Shown in pieces: positions 10,074 to 17,814 of a stretch of DNA of 64,000 nt. Origin of the DNA: Arthrobacter sp. 135MFCol5.1. GTDB taxonomy: Bacteria > Actinomycetota > Actinomycetes > Actinomycetales > Micrococcaceae. Each line of letters starts with the position of its first letter. Position 1 is the stretch's first letter. The notes below the pieces were generated by a model that worked only from the letters and a program-made list of their open reading frames with translations, was not told where the DNA came from and ran no database searches. Location: assembly GCF_000374865.1 (NCBI RefSeq), contig NZ_KB895456.1, positions 1 to 64,000 on the forward strand, read 5' to 3'. The position numbers and the translations under genes are program-made.

Positions 10074-10868
10074 ATGTCGACCTGGGAGTCCCGGCGCCGG
10101 ACGGTTCCGGACCCTCCTGGCACGCCCGCGGATCCGGCTGCCGCGTTCCGGAACCTGTGCCGGTCATCCCCCTGGAAGTGGCAGTCCCTGAGGTTCGAGT
10201 ACTGGGACCAGCCATTCGATGCGGCTCCCGGACCGGGGGCGCCGTTCGTCCGGGCATGGCTGCGGCGGCCCGGGGCGCTCCGGCTGGAGAGTCCGGATGG
10301 CCTGGTGCTGCACAGCACCACCGGAATCAACGATTCCCGTGGTGACTTCTACGTCAGCTCCACCCGCAAGTCCTGGCTCCTGCCGCCCCATCTGGTCACC
10401 CCCGTCTATGACGACGCCGGACAGGTCCGCCGCAGGCCTGAGGCAGCGTACGGCGAACCGGGTTTCGGCAACGGACGCTTCTCGGCCGCCCTGGACCCCG
10501 TTGAGCTCGCCGGCAACGCTCCGGTTCCCATCGAATTCCCGGGCAGCAACGCACTGGACATCAAGGACATCCACCATGTCGAGCACGAAGGCAGGGCCGC
10601 CCTGGAAGCGGTGGTGGTCGCCAACGCCGCCTACCGCCCGGGGGATGCCGCTGCTCCGCTGTGCCTTCCCGGGCGCACGTGCCTCCGCGTGGACGTGGGC
10701 ACCGGGGTCTGCGTCGCCAGCCGGTCACTGGAACCGGGGACCGGTGATTACGGGCATTGGATCCGCATCATTGCCGTGGACGAATACATGCTTGATGACC
10801 TGTTCCTGGCCCAGTCCATGAACCTCACGGACGTCCGGCGGCACATCACCTGGGACCTCCCCGCCTGA
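10074..10868 (+). CDS. Conserved-type protein of unknown function
   Basis: I do not recognise the family. The 264-residue product has no signal peptide or membrane segment. It opens with an Arg/Pro-rich stretch, then WKWQSLRFEYWDQPFD and alternating hydrophobic segments that look like beta strands (VRAWLRRPGALRLESPDGLVL, LEAVVVANAAY, CLRVDVGTGVCVASRSLE), reminiscent of a LolA/LppX-like beta sheet. That resemblance is only an impression. The start is chosen from the -10-like hexamer. It runs divergently from the prepilin peptidase gene and is followed 42 bases later by a GNAT gene on the same strand. Confidence 0.7.
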   Translation: MSTWESRRRTVPDPPGTPADPAAAFRNLCRSSPWKWQSLRFEYWDQPFDAAPGPGAPFVRAWLRRPGALRLESPDGLVLHSTTGINDSRGDFYVSSTRKSWLLPPHLVTPVYDDAGQVRRRPEAAYGEPGFGNGRFSAALDPVELAGNAPVPIEFPGSNALDIKDIHHVEHEGRAALEAVVVANAAYRPGDAAAPLCLPGRTCLRVDVGTGVCVASRSLEPGTGDYGHWIRIIAVDEYMLDDLFLAQSMNLTDVRRHITWDLPA

Positions 10869-10898
10869 GCGTGACAGGTACAGGCGGTGACGATCAGC

Positions 10899-10904
10899 TA
10901 GGCT
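10899..10904 (+). promoter_or_regulatory. -10-like TAGGCT six bases before the GNAT ATG
   Basis: TAGGCT is followed by TCGCGG and the ATG at 10911, with no Shine-Dalgarno, another apparent leaderless start. Confidence 0.4.
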
Positions 10905-10910
10905 TCGCGG

Positions 10911-11558
10911 ATGACTTCCCTGAGCTCCATCTGGCCCCTGTTCGACCTTCGGCTGGCCACACCCCGGCTTGAGCTCCGGCCCATCACCGATCAGGACGTG
11001 CCCGCCGCCGTGGCAGCGGCCCGCAGCGGCATCCACGAGGCCGGCCGCAACCCGTTCAGTATGCCCTGGACGGAACTTTCGGACGACGAACTGGGCCCCA
11101 ACATGGCCCGCTGGTACTGGCGGTGCAGGGCCGAATGCTCCCCGGAAAACTGGACGTTGCTGCTTGGCATCTGGCACGAGGGACGTTTTGTCGGCTGCCA
11201 GGACATTGGTGCCAAGGACTTCGCAAGCCTCAAGACCGTCAGCACCGGCTCCTGGCTTCAGCAGTCCGTCCAAGGGCGCGGACTGGGCACGGAGATGCGT
11301 GCCGCCGTCGTGCTCTGGGCCTTTGACTGGCTGGGCGCCGACGTGGCCGAATCCGAGGCCGCATCCTGGAACGACGCCTCCCTGGGCGTCTCGCGCTCCC
11401 TTGGCTACGAACTGAACGGGATCACCCGCAAAGCCTGGGGTACCAAGGTCGAAACGCTCCAGCACGTCCGCCTCACCCCCGAAACCTTCAATCGCCCCGA
11501 ATGGAAGCTGAAGGTGGAGGGCCACGAAGCAGCGGCCAGGTTCCTGAAGGTCGCGTAA
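10911..11558 (+). CDS. GNAT-family N-acetyltransferase (RimJ/RimL type)
   Basis: The 215-residue protein shows the GNAT acetyl-CoA loop QGRGLGTEMRAAV (residues about 122-134, the Q/RxxGxG/A signature), preceded by the beta-4 strand containing GSWLQQSV and followed by ASWNDASLGVSRSLGY, the N-x-x-S/A motif of RimL-like enzymes that modify protein N-termini or small amines. The real acceptor is unknown. It lies before the palindromic element and converges on phoH. Confidence 0.88.
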   Translation: MTSLSSIWPLFDLRLATPRLELRPITDQDVPAAVAAARSGIHEAGRNPFSMPWTELSDDELGPNMARWYWRCRAECSPENWTLLLGIWHEGRFVGCQDIGAKDFASLKTVSTGSWLQQSVQGRGLGTEMRAAVVLWAFDWLGADVAESEAASWNDASLGVSRSLGYELNGITRKAWGTKVETLQHVRLTPETFNRPEWKLKVEGHEAAARFLKVA

Positions 11559-11606
11559 GTCCTGGCTGGGTTGGCCGGGCAGTGGCCGGGTTCGTCCGCT
11601 TCGAGC

Positions 11607-11777
11607 CCTTCGCCGTCGCTTAGACACCTCCCGGCGCGCCGCTACGGTCGCTGGGCGACCTGCGCAACGCTCTGGTCGGCGATGCGCTCCTACGCGAAGG
11701 ACTCGAACCGGACATGTGCGCAGCTCGCCGAACGACCGCAGGTGCCCCTATGCGTCGTGTCTAAGCGACGGCGAAGG
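11607..11777. repeat. 171-bp palindromic element with 21-bp perfect inverted repeats
   Basis: The ends 11607-11627 and 11757-11777 are perfect 21-base inverted repeats (outer arm CCTTCGCCGTCGCTTAGACA). A second, imperfect inverted pair lies inside: CGGTCGCTGGGCGACCTGCG near 11646 and the complement of CGGTCGTTCGGCGAGCTGCG near 11740. No convincing reading frame occupies it. It sits between two converging genes. The shape resembles a MITE, a REP-type dispersed repeat or a long structured RNA; which one cannot be decided from a single copy. Confidence 0.7.
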
Positions 11778-11778
11778 A

Positions 11779-11804
11779 CCGTGGCCCGGCGAACCCGGCC
11801 ACGG
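11779..11804 (-). terminator. Short hairpin after phoH
   Basis: CCGTGGCC (11779-11786) pairs with GGCCACGG (11797-11804) around a 10-base loop, 20 bp past the phoH stop and directly next to the palindromic element. No T-run is present, so its terminator role is tentative. Confidence 0.5.
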
Positions 11805-11823
11805 CCCCTTGCCAACTCAGGTA

Positions 11824-13242
11824 CTAGCCTTCGAGCAGCTCTGTCACCAGCGCTGCGATGGGCGAGCGCTCTGAGCGGGTGAGGGTGACGTGGCCGAAGA
11901 GCGGGTGTCCCTTCAGGGTTTCGACGACGGCGGCGATTCCGTCGTGGCGCCCGACGCGGAGGTTGTCCCGCTGGGCGACGTCGTGGGTAAGGACGATCTT
12001 GGAGTTCTGGCCCATTCGGCTCATCACCGTCAGCAGCACGTTCTTCTCCAGTGACTGCGCCTCGTCCACGATCACGAAGGCGTCGTGCAGGGAGCGGCCG
12101 CGGATGTGCGTGAGCGGCATGACCTCGAGCATGCCGCGGTCCATGACTTCCTCCACCACTTCCTGGCTGACCAAGGCCCCGAGCGTGTCGAAGACCGCCT
12201 GCGCCCAGGGGTTCATCTTTTCGGATTCCGAACCGGGCAGGTAGCCAAGTTCCTGGCCGCCCACGGCGTAGAGCGGCCGGAACACAATCACCTTCCGGTG
12301 TTCGCGGCGTTCGAGTACGGCTTCGAGGCCCGCACAAAGGGCGAGCGCCGATTTTCCGGTGCCGGCGCGTCCGCCAATGGACACGATGCCGACGCCCGGA
12401 TCCATCAGCATGTCGATGGCGAGCCGCTGCTCGGCGGACCGGCCGTGGAGGCCGAAGACATCTCGATCGCCCTTGACCAGGCGCACCTGCTTGTCCGCCC
12501 CCACCCGGCCCAGGGCCGAGCCGCGGTTGGAAAGCAGGACCAGGCCGGTGTTGACGGGCAGTTCCGCCGCGGCGGGGATGAACACGGGTTCGTGCCCGTA
12601 CAGGGTAGAGATTTCCTGTTCGTCGGCTTCGATTTCGGCGACGCCGGTCCAGCCCGAGTCCTTGACGAGCTCGTTGCGGTATTCGTCGGCGGTGAGGCCC
12701 ATGGCGGACGCTTTGACCCGCATGGGGAGGTCCTTGGAGACCACGGTGACACTGCGGCCCTCGTTGGCCAGGTTCTTGGCGACGGCAAGGATCCGGCTGT
12801 CGTTGTCACCGCTGCGGAAGCCCAGTGGCAGTACCTCCGCCGAAATGTGGTTGAGCTCCACCACCAGGGTGCCGCCGTCGTCACCAATGGGAATGGCCTG
12901 GTTCAGTCCGCCGTGCTTGACCCGGAGGTCGTCCAGGAGCCGCAGGGCCTTCCGGGCGAAGTAGCCCAGTTCGGGGTCGTGCCGTTTTGCCTCAAGTTCG
13001 GTGATCACAACGATTGGCACCACGACTTCATGCTCGGCGAACCGCAGGAGTGCCCGGGGGTCCGAGAGCAGGACTGACGTGTCGATGACGAAGGTGTGGA
13101 TGTCGGCTTCCCTTCCGGAGACAGCGAAACCGGCCGCAGCATCAGTTGCTGCGCCGGTTTCAAAAGTGGCGCGCTCGGCGCGAGAGGTAGCTTTTCCGCC
13201 CTGTCCAGCCAGGACCTCGGGCAGTCGTTCAGAAGTAGCCAC
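11824..13242 (-). CDS. PIN domain - PhoH-like ATPase fusion protein
   Basis: This PhoH2-type protein joins an N-terminal PIN ribonuclease domain (from about residue 48, [18 protein letters not shown]) to a C-terminal PhoH P-loop domain with Walker [11 protein letters not shown] and Walker B FVIVDEAQ. Homologues act as RNA helicase/RNase toxin-like proteins. The frame is open to 13416, but the GTG at 13242 has GGAG five bases upstream and begins [10 protein letters not shown], so I use it (472 aa). A roughly 240-base structured leader separates it from the uppS-like gene. Confidence 0.88.
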   Translation of the reverse strand: MATSERLPEVLAGQGGKATSRAERATFETGAATDAAAGFAVSGREADIHTFVIDTSVLLSDPRALLRFAEHEVVVPIVVITELEAKRHDPELGYFARKALRLLDDLRVKHGGLNQAIPIGDDGGTLVVELNHISAEVLPLGFRSGDNDSRILAVAKNLANEGRSVTVVSKDLPMRVKASAMGLTADEYRNELVKDSGWTGVAEIEADEQEISTLYGHEPVFIPAAAELPVNTGLVLLSNRGSALGRVGADKQVRLVKGDRDVFGLHGRSAEQRLAIDMLMDPGVGIVSIGGRAGTGKSALALCAGLEAVLERREHRKVIVFRPLYAVGGQELGYLPGSESEKMNPWAQAVFDTLGALVSQEVVEEVMDRGMLEVMPLTHIRGRSLHDAFVIVDEAQSLEKNVLLTVMSRMGQNSKIVLTHDVAQRDNLRVGRHDGIAAVVETLKGHPLFGHVTLTRSERSPIAALVTELLEG

Positions 13243-13481
13243 ATCGACTCCAGCCCCGGGCACCAGCCCGGAATTGTTATTGGTGAGGCGGCTCGGCCAC
13301 GAGGCCGGGTCCGGCCTCCCATACAACCGGTGCGATGTTTCGCTCCATGTATTGGCCTCCCCGATCAGCCGGCGGTTTTGCCTGCTGATGGATATACCGT
13401 AAATCCACCCGGCCAAGTTTCCGCAACCATTACGCGGCGATTCCCGTTGCGCGTCGATTAACTCGTGCTGAACCGGGGGTG
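13243..13481 (-). other. Non-coding leader of phoH with potential RNA structure
   Basis: On the minus strand this stretch can form several stems, for instance GGCCAATACA with TGTATGGGAGGCC, and a GC-rich hairpin around GGCCTCGTGGCC close to the start. It has no recognisable riboswitch consensus. The phoH frame also runs through much of it, so it might be a longer N-terminus instead. Confidence 0.35.
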
Positions 13482-14255
13482 TCAGGCGCCGAAGCGCCGC
13501 TGCCGGCCGGCGTAGTCACGCAGGGCACGGAGGAAATCGACTTTTCGGAAGGCAGGCCACAGGGCCTCGCAGAAATAGAACTCGCTGTAGGCGCTCTGCC
13601 ACATGAGGAAGCCGGAGAGCCGCTGCTCCCCCGATGTCCTGATCACCAGGTCCGGGTCAGGCTGGCCGCGGGTGTAGAGGAAGCGCGAGATGTCATCGAC
13701 GCACAGGTCGTCGGCGAGCTTGGAAATGTCCATGCCCTTGGCGACGGCGTCGTGCAGGAGTTCGCGGACGGCGTCGACAATTTCCCGCCTTCCCCCGTAC
13801 CCGACGGCGACGTTGACGTGGATCTTTTCCCGCACCGGAGTCCGCGCAGTCAGCTTGTTGAGCCGCTCAGCCAAGTAGTCCGGAAGCAGTTCAGGGGCAC
13901 CCATCGCGTGGACGGAAATATTGGCGTCGTCATCGAGCCGGTCCAGCGTGTTGGCGATGATGCCCATCAGGAGGTCCAATTCCTCGCTGGACCGGTTCAT
14001 GTTGTCAGTGGACAGCATGTACAGCGTGACCACCTTGACGCCGAGTTCCTGGCACCAGCCGAGGAACTCATGGATCTTGTCCGCGCCCGCCTGGTGGCCC
14101 TGGCTGGTGGGGGCGTTGAACTGCTTGGCCCAGCGCCGGTTGCCGTCCACCATGACGCCAATGTGGCGGGGAATCCGGTCGCGCGGGAGATCCTTCAGCA
14201 GCCGGCGTTCGTAGTAGCCATAGAGGAACCCGGGCAACTCCACGCGTCCACTCAC
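13482..14255 (-). CDS. uppS: Isoprenyl (undecaprenyl-type) diphosphate synthase
   Basis: This cis-prenyltransferase extends farnesyl diphosphate with isopentenyl diphosphate to make the polyprenyl carrier for cell-wall synthesis. The pyrophosphate site [14 protein letters not shown] (31-44, catalytic Asp37) and the C-terminal [20 protein letters not shown] are typical. The GTG at 14255 has AGGAAA five bases upstream and begins [10 protein letters not shown]; longer starts up to 14285 lack a ribosome site. The long form with an N-terminal extension (YGYYERRLL) is usual in actinobacteria. Confidence 0.94.
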   Translation of the reverse strand: MSGRVELPGFLYGYYERRLLKDLPRDRIPRHIGVMVDGNRRWAKQFNAPTSQGHQAGADKIHEFLGWCQELGVKVVTLYMLSTDNMNRSSEELDLLMGIIANTLDRLDDDANISVHAMGAPELLPDYLAERLNKLTARTPVREKIHVNVAVGYGGRREIVDAVRELLHDAVAKGMDISKLADDLCVDDISRFLYTRGQPDPDLVIRTSGEQRLSGFLMWQSAYSEFYFCEALWPAFRKVDFLRALRDYAGRQRRFGA

Positions 14256-14345
14256 CTGACTTTCCTGCCGTACGTACATCCACATCCTAGGCTACCGCCA
14301 GCAGCGCTCCGGGACGCGCCGGGGTCCGGGAGGCGGATCCGACGC

Positions 14346-14386
14346 TAAGTTACCAACGAGTAACTTACCGATGCGTAAGTTATTCT
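14346..14386 (+). promoter_or_regulatory. Triple-arm operator and -10 of the hemolysin III gene
   Basis: Three alternating 8-bp arms form two overlapping perfect inverted repeats: TAAGTTAC (14346-14353) with GTAACTTA (14360-14367), and TAACTTAC (14361-14368) with GTAAGTTA (14375-14382). Both have six-base spacers. A -10-like TATTCT (14381-14386) ends six bases before the ATG, so a bound regulator would block the promoter. The spacing suits a TetR- or MarR-type dimer. No regulator gene is adjacent. Confidence 0.65.
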
Positions 14387-14392
14387 GGACCA

Positions 14393-15136
14393 ATGAACAG
14401 CGACGCTCCGCACAGTTCCCGGCCGTCCGGGCCGGAGGGCAGCAACCCCGGCGACGGGCCCGGGCCCAACGCAGTGGATGATGCTGCCGTCCGCCTGGCG
14501 GAACTGCTGATGATCAAACCGAAATGGCGGGGTTGGATCCACACCGTCACCGCCCCGCTGGCGCTTGCCGCGGGCATCGTCCTGGTTGTGCTGGCCCCTA
14601 CCGCGGACCGGCGGATCACCTCTGCCGTCTTTGCGGCCACCGGCGTGCTGCTGTTCGGTGTTAGTGCCGTCTACCATCGCGGAAATTGGTCCCCACGGGT
14701 CAAGCTGGTCCTCAAGCGGCTGGACCACACCAACATCATGCTCGTCATCGCCGGCACCTACACGCCGCTGGCATGGACGCTCCTGGAACGCCCGCAGGCG
14801 GTGATCCTCCTGTGGGTCATCTGGTCCGGTGCCATCCTTGGCGTGCTGTTCCGGCTGTTGTGGACCGATGCGCCCCGCTGGCTGTACGTGCCCATCTACA
14901 TCGCGCTGGGCTGTGGCGCCCTGTTCTACCTGCCGCAGTTCTTCCAGGCGAGCCCGGCTTCAGCGGTCCTGATCTGCGTGGGCGGAGTTCTCTACATCAC
15001 CGGCGCCGTCTTCTACGCCCTGAAGAAGCCAAACTTCAGCTACCACCACTTCGGCTTCCACGAACTGTTCCATGCACTGACAGTGCTGGCTTTCGCAGCG
15101 CACTTCGTTGCCATCGCACTGGCCGTCCTGGCCTGA
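14393..15136 (+). CDS. Hemolysin III / PAQR-family membrane protein
   Basis: The 247-residue protein has a hydrophilic 45-residue N-terminus and seven predicted membrane helices. PAQR motifs with metal-type residues are present: SAVYHRGNW, LDHTNIMLVIAGTYTPLAW and YHHFGFHELFHAL. Bacterial members (YqfA/TrhA) affect membrane fluidity; cytolysis is not established for most. It is leaderless by appearance and lies behind a conspicuous double palindrome, so it is probably regulated. Confidence 0.9.
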   Translation: MNSDAPHSSRPSGPEGSNPGDGPGPNAVDDAAVRLAELLMIKPKWRGWIHTVTAPLALAAGIVLVVLAPTADRRITSAVFAATGVLLFGVSAVYHRGNWSPRVKLVLKRLDHTNIMLVIAGTYTPLAWTLLERPQAVILLWVIWSGAILGVLFRLLWTDAPRWLYVPIYIALGCGALFYLPQFFQASPASAVLICVGGVLYITGAVFYALKKPNFSYHHFGFHELFHALTVLAFAAHFVAIALAVLA

Positions 15137-15143
15137 CGCCGGT

Positions 15144-15473
15144 TTACTCCCCCGGCCGCTGGGGCCCGTTTCCGTTGGACTCCGGCGCTGCCGGGCGCGG
15201 GCCGTCGTCGAGCCCGTCCTGCGCGTCAGCCGCCTCCACGTCTGCCGCGGTTGCGGCCGCCATGCGTTCTTCCTCCACCTGGGCGCGGTAGCGCACCCGG
15301 CGGATCCGGCGCACCATATCGACGATCAGCAAGGCCGTGGCCACCACGAAGAAAGCCGTCATGACGAACCCCAGCAGGCCGGGGGTCACCTGGTCCTCGG
15401 AGATCCCGTCCCGAAGCGTTGGAGTGGGCAACGGGGTCGGCGTGGTGGCGAGGCGGAGGAGCAGTGAATGCAC
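15144..15473 (-). CDS. Small single-pass membrane protein, unknown function
   Basis: The 109-residue product has one hydrophobic helix (about residues 33-52, LLGFVMTAFFVVATALLIVD) followed by a basic stop-transfer sequence (RRIRRVRYR) and an acidic, Ala/Pro-rich cytoplasmic tail. It lies 98 bp downstream of mca on the same strand, an arrangement that suggests co-transcription. The N-terminal threonine/proline stretch is probably outside the membrane. I cannot assign a function. Confidence 0.75.
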   Translation of the reverse strand: MHSLLLRLATTPTPLPTPTLRDGISEDQVTPGLLGFVMTAFFVVATALLIVDMVRRIRRVRYRAQVEEERMAAATAADVEAADAQDGLDDGPRPAAPESNGNGPQRPGE

Positions 15474-15571
15474 GATTGATACCTTTTGGTGGAACGGATG
15501 CAGCAGGAGGCGGACAGCACGGGCCTGGGACGCACCCGACTTCTACGCTTGATAGAAAAGGCCTGCTCTGA

Positions 15572-16477
15572 CTATCTTAGCCCGGCGAACAGGTCCTTCT
15601 CCGGGAGCTCGGACGGCACCCTCGAATGGATCAGGGAGTAGTCCTCCCAAGGCCAGGTCCGGCGCTGCATGTCGGGTGAGACGGCGAAGAAGAACCCCAG
15701 CGGGTCCACCTGCGTCCGGTGGGCGCGCAGGGCGTCGTCACGAACTTCGAAGTAGTCGCCGCAGTCGATCTGTGTGGTGGTGGGGTGCGGCGCCGGCGGC
15801 GGGGTGTGGCCCTCGGCGTCGGATTCGAGCCACGCGGCCAAACGCTCGGCATACGGGGACTGGAGGCCCGCCTCTTCCAGCGCAAAGTGCAGTGCCCGGA
15901 ACCGTTCGGGGCTGAAGGCGCGGTCGTAGTAGAGCTTGCTCGGCTCCCACGCCTCCCCCGCGTCCGGGTAGCGTCCCGGATCGCCGGCGGCTTCGAAAGC
16001 TTCCACAGCCACACGGTGGGCCATGATGTGGTCAGGGTGGGGGTAGCCGCCGTTTTCGTCGTAGCTGAGGATGACGTGCGGTTTGAACGAACGGACCAGC
16101 CGCACCAGCGGCGCCGCAGCCCGTTCCAGGGGCAAGGTGGCGAACGAACCGGCCGGAAGCGGCGGAAGGGGATCGCCTTCGGGAAGTCCGGAGTCGACAA
16201 ATCCAAGCCACGCCTGCTTGATGCCAAGGATGGAGGCTGCGTTGGCCATTTCCAGCCTGCGGGCACCGGCCATGTCCCGCTTCGGGTGTGGTTCGCCTTC
16301 GACTGCCGGGTTCTGGATGTCGCCGCGCGACCCGTCCGTGCAGGTTGCCACCATGACATCCACGCCCGTGGCTGCGTACATGGCCATGGTCGCAGCGCCC
16401 TTGCTGGATTCGTCGTCCGGGTGGGCATGGACTGCGAGCAGCCGGAGCGGCACCTGGGAGTTGCTGGACGCTGTCAT
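15572..16477 (-). CDS. mca: Mycothiol S-conjugate amidase
   Basis: Mca is a zinc amidase that cuts mycothiol-xenobiotic conjugates into a mercapturic acid and GlcN-Ins, so the cell must use mycothiol as its main thiol. The 301-residue protein has the LmbE-family metal motif VHAHPDDES (16-24; His19 and Asp22 as ligands) and a second histidine motif GGYPHPDHIMAH. The close relative MshB shares these; the overall length and the SYDENGGYPHPDH region favour Mca. AAGGAG lies eleven bases before the ATG. Confidence 0.93.
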   Translation of the reverse strand: MTASSNSQVPLRLLAVHAHPDDESSKGAATMAMYAATGVDVMVATCTDGSRGDIQNPAVEGEPHPKRDMAGARRLEMANAASILGIKQAWLGFVDSGLPEGDPLPPLPAGSFATLPLERAAAPLVRLVRSFKPHVILSYDENGGYPHPDHIMAHRVAVEAFEAAGDPGRYPDAGEAWEPSKLYYDRAFSPERFRALHFALEEAGLQSPYAERLAAWLESDAEGHTPPPAPHPTTTQIDCGDYFEVRDDALRAHRTQVDPLGFFFAVSPDMQRRTWPWEDYSLIHSRVPSELPEKDLFAGLR

Positions 16478-16592
16478 GGAAAGGACGGCTCCTTATTCTT
16501 GTTTCGCGGCTTGTGGCAGCCGAAGGATGTTGAAGCGGGGTCGTGCCCCACCGGCGGCCACGGCCGCCGCAGAGAGCCGGCGGAAAGGGCAC

Positions 16593-16598
16593 TAAACT
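16593..16598 (+). promoter_or_regulatory. -10-like TAAACT six bases before the DUF4307 GTG
   Basis: TAAACT is followed by GGTCTG and the GTG at 16605. There is no Shine-Dalgarno, so the start is probably leaderless. Confidence 0.4.
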
Positions 16599-16604
16599 GG
16601 TCTG

Positions 16605-17072
16605 GTGACTTCCCCGGACCAGCCGGCCCAACCCGCGCCCGCAGACACTAGCCTAGCCAATCGGTATGGTGCTAAAAAGCGCCGGTTTACTCCCAAGGCC
16701 ACCCGCACCGCCATCGGCATCGCCCTCGCGGCCGGAATCGGGTTCCTGGCATGGGTTTCGACGTCGAATTCCCTGTCCGGGGTGACGTACAAGGACATCG
16801 GCTACAGCACCACCGATTCCACCGTTGCCGAGGTCGACTTCCAGGTCACCCGCGAGCCCGGAAACGCCGTGAAGTGCGCCGTCAAGGCACTGGATTCCAA
16901 GTTCGCCGTCGTGGGCTGGAAGGTGGTTGACATCCCGCCGTCGGCGGCGGATGGAACGGCCGACGGCGGCAGGACAGTCGCCCAGCGCGTCACCGTGCTC
17001 ACTGAGTCGGAGTCCGTGTCGGGCCTGGTGGACAGCTGCTGGATTCCCAGCCAGGCGCAACAAGGGATGTGA
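16605..17072 (+). CDS. DUF4307 membrane protein
   Basis: The 155-residue protein has a basic N-terminal segment (RYGAKKRRFTPKATR), one membrane helix (TAIGIALAAGIGFLAWV, about residues 35-51) and an extracytoplasmic beta-rich domain with two cysteines (VKCAVKAL, DSCWIP) that could form a disulfide. Its place between mca and greA is the common actinobacterial arrangement for DUF4307. The function is unknown. It starts with GTG. Confidence 0.85.
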   Translation: MTSPDQPAQPAPADTSLANRYGAKKRRFTPKATRTAIGIALAAGIGFLAWVSTSNSLSGVTYKDIGYSTTDSTVAEVDFQVTREPGNAVKCAVKALDSKFAVVGWKVVDIPPSAADGTADGGRTVAQRVTVLTESESVSGLVDSCWIPSQAQQGM

Positions 17073-17089
17073 CCGGCGACTCGTCCAGG

Positions 17090-17119
17090 TTGGGTTATCT
17101 CCAAGTGATTGACTACACT
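17090..17119 (+). promoter_or_regulatory. Candidate greA promoter
   Basis: TTGGGT (17090-17095), an 18-base spacer and TACACT (17114-17119) give a plausible sigma-A-type promoter. Transcription would begin near 17126, leaving a leader of about 90 bases before the greA GTG. Confidence 0.4.
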
Positions 17120-17133
17120 GGATAGATACCTTT

Positions 17134-17186
17134 ACCCCGCTGAGCTGGTTGCTGCTCCACAAGTGGCCACCATGGCGGGGTCTTTT
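17134..17186 (+). terminator. Terminator-like hairpin in the greA leader
   Basis: ACCCCGC (17134-17140) pairs with GCGGGGT (17175-17181). An inner TGGT/ACCA stem and a small CCA/TGG hairpin lie inside, and TCTTTT follows directly at 17181-17186. The structure sits between the promoter and the GTG at 17215, so it could attenuate greA or release a small RNA. Confidence 0.5.
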
Positions 17187-17214
17187 GCATGTAGGACCAC
17201 CAGAGGAGAAGTCC

Positions 17215-17709
17215 GTGTCTACCACCAACAGCGCTTCTGCAGCCTGGCTCACCCAGGAAGCTTTTGACCGCCTGAAGGCAGAGCTGGACCACCTTTCCGG
17301 CGCAGGCCGGGCGGAGATCGTCCAGAAGATTGAAGCAGCGCGGCAAGAGGGCGACCTCAAGGAAAACGGCGGTTACCACGCAGCCAAGGAAGAGCAGGGC
17401 AAGATTGAAGCCCGCATCCGCCAGCTGACCGTGCTGCTTCGGGATGCCCACGTGGGCGAAGCACCTGCCGATGACGGCATCGTGGAACCGGGCATGATCG
17501 TGGTGGCCAAAATCGCCGGGGACGAAGAGACGTTCCTGCTGGGCTCCCGTGAAATCGCCGGCGACTCGGATCTGGATGTCTTCAGCGAAAAGTCGCCGCT
17601 GGGTGCCGCCATCGTGGGCCACAAGGAAGGGGACACCCTCAGCTACGTCGCTCCGAACGGCAAAGACATCAAGGTGGAGATCCTCTCCGCCAAGCCCTAC
17701 GCAGCCTAG
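17215..17709 (+). CDS. greA: Transcription elongation factor GreA
   Basis: GreA rescues backtracked RNA polymerase by stimulating transcript cleavage. The 164-residue product has the N-terminal coiled coil (LTQEAFDRLKAELDHL to RIRQLTVLL) with the acidic tip residues in EGDLKENGGY, and the C-terminal FKBP-like domain (SPLGAAIVGHKEGD). The GTG start has GAGGAGAA six bases upstream; the longer frame from 17149 is leader. A 20-bp terminator follows. Confidence 0.95.
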   Translation: MSTTNSASAAWLTQEAFDRLKAELDHLSGAGRAEIVQKIEAARQEGDLKENGGYHAAKEEQGKIEARIRQLTVLLRDAHVGEAPADDGIVEPGMIVVAKIAGDEETFLLGSREIAGDSDLDVFSEKSPLGAAIVGHKEGDTLSYVAPNGKDIKVEILSAKPYAA

Positions 17710-17735
17710 CCTTCGCCGGCCTGGCCGACGCCGGC

Positions 17736-17778
17736 ACACTGCGGCGGCCGTCCCCCCAGGGGACGGCCGCCGCAGTGT
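17736..17778 (+). terminator. 20-bp perfect-stem terminator between greA and the rhomboid gene
   Basis: Arms 17736-17755 and 17759-17778 are perfectly complementary around a three-base loop and are followed by TTT. It lies between converging genes and probably stops both. Confidence 0.88.
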
Positions 17779-17814
17779 TTTAAAGCCGACCCTGCCCGCA
17801 CACAGGTGCTTTGC

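Noticed and set aside
11601..11882. tRNA-like T-arm (GGTTCGAGTCC on the minus strand) in the palindromic element
   Set aside because: The flanking bases do not form a T stem, and no acceptor or anticodon arm can be found; treated as coincidence.
12085..13077. 330-codon frame antisense to phoH
   Set aside because: Shadow of the PIN-PhoH gene with no recognisable domain.
13243..13481. c-di-AMP (ydaO) or other riboswitch before phoH
   Set aside because: Hairpins exist, but I could not match any conserved riboswitch core.
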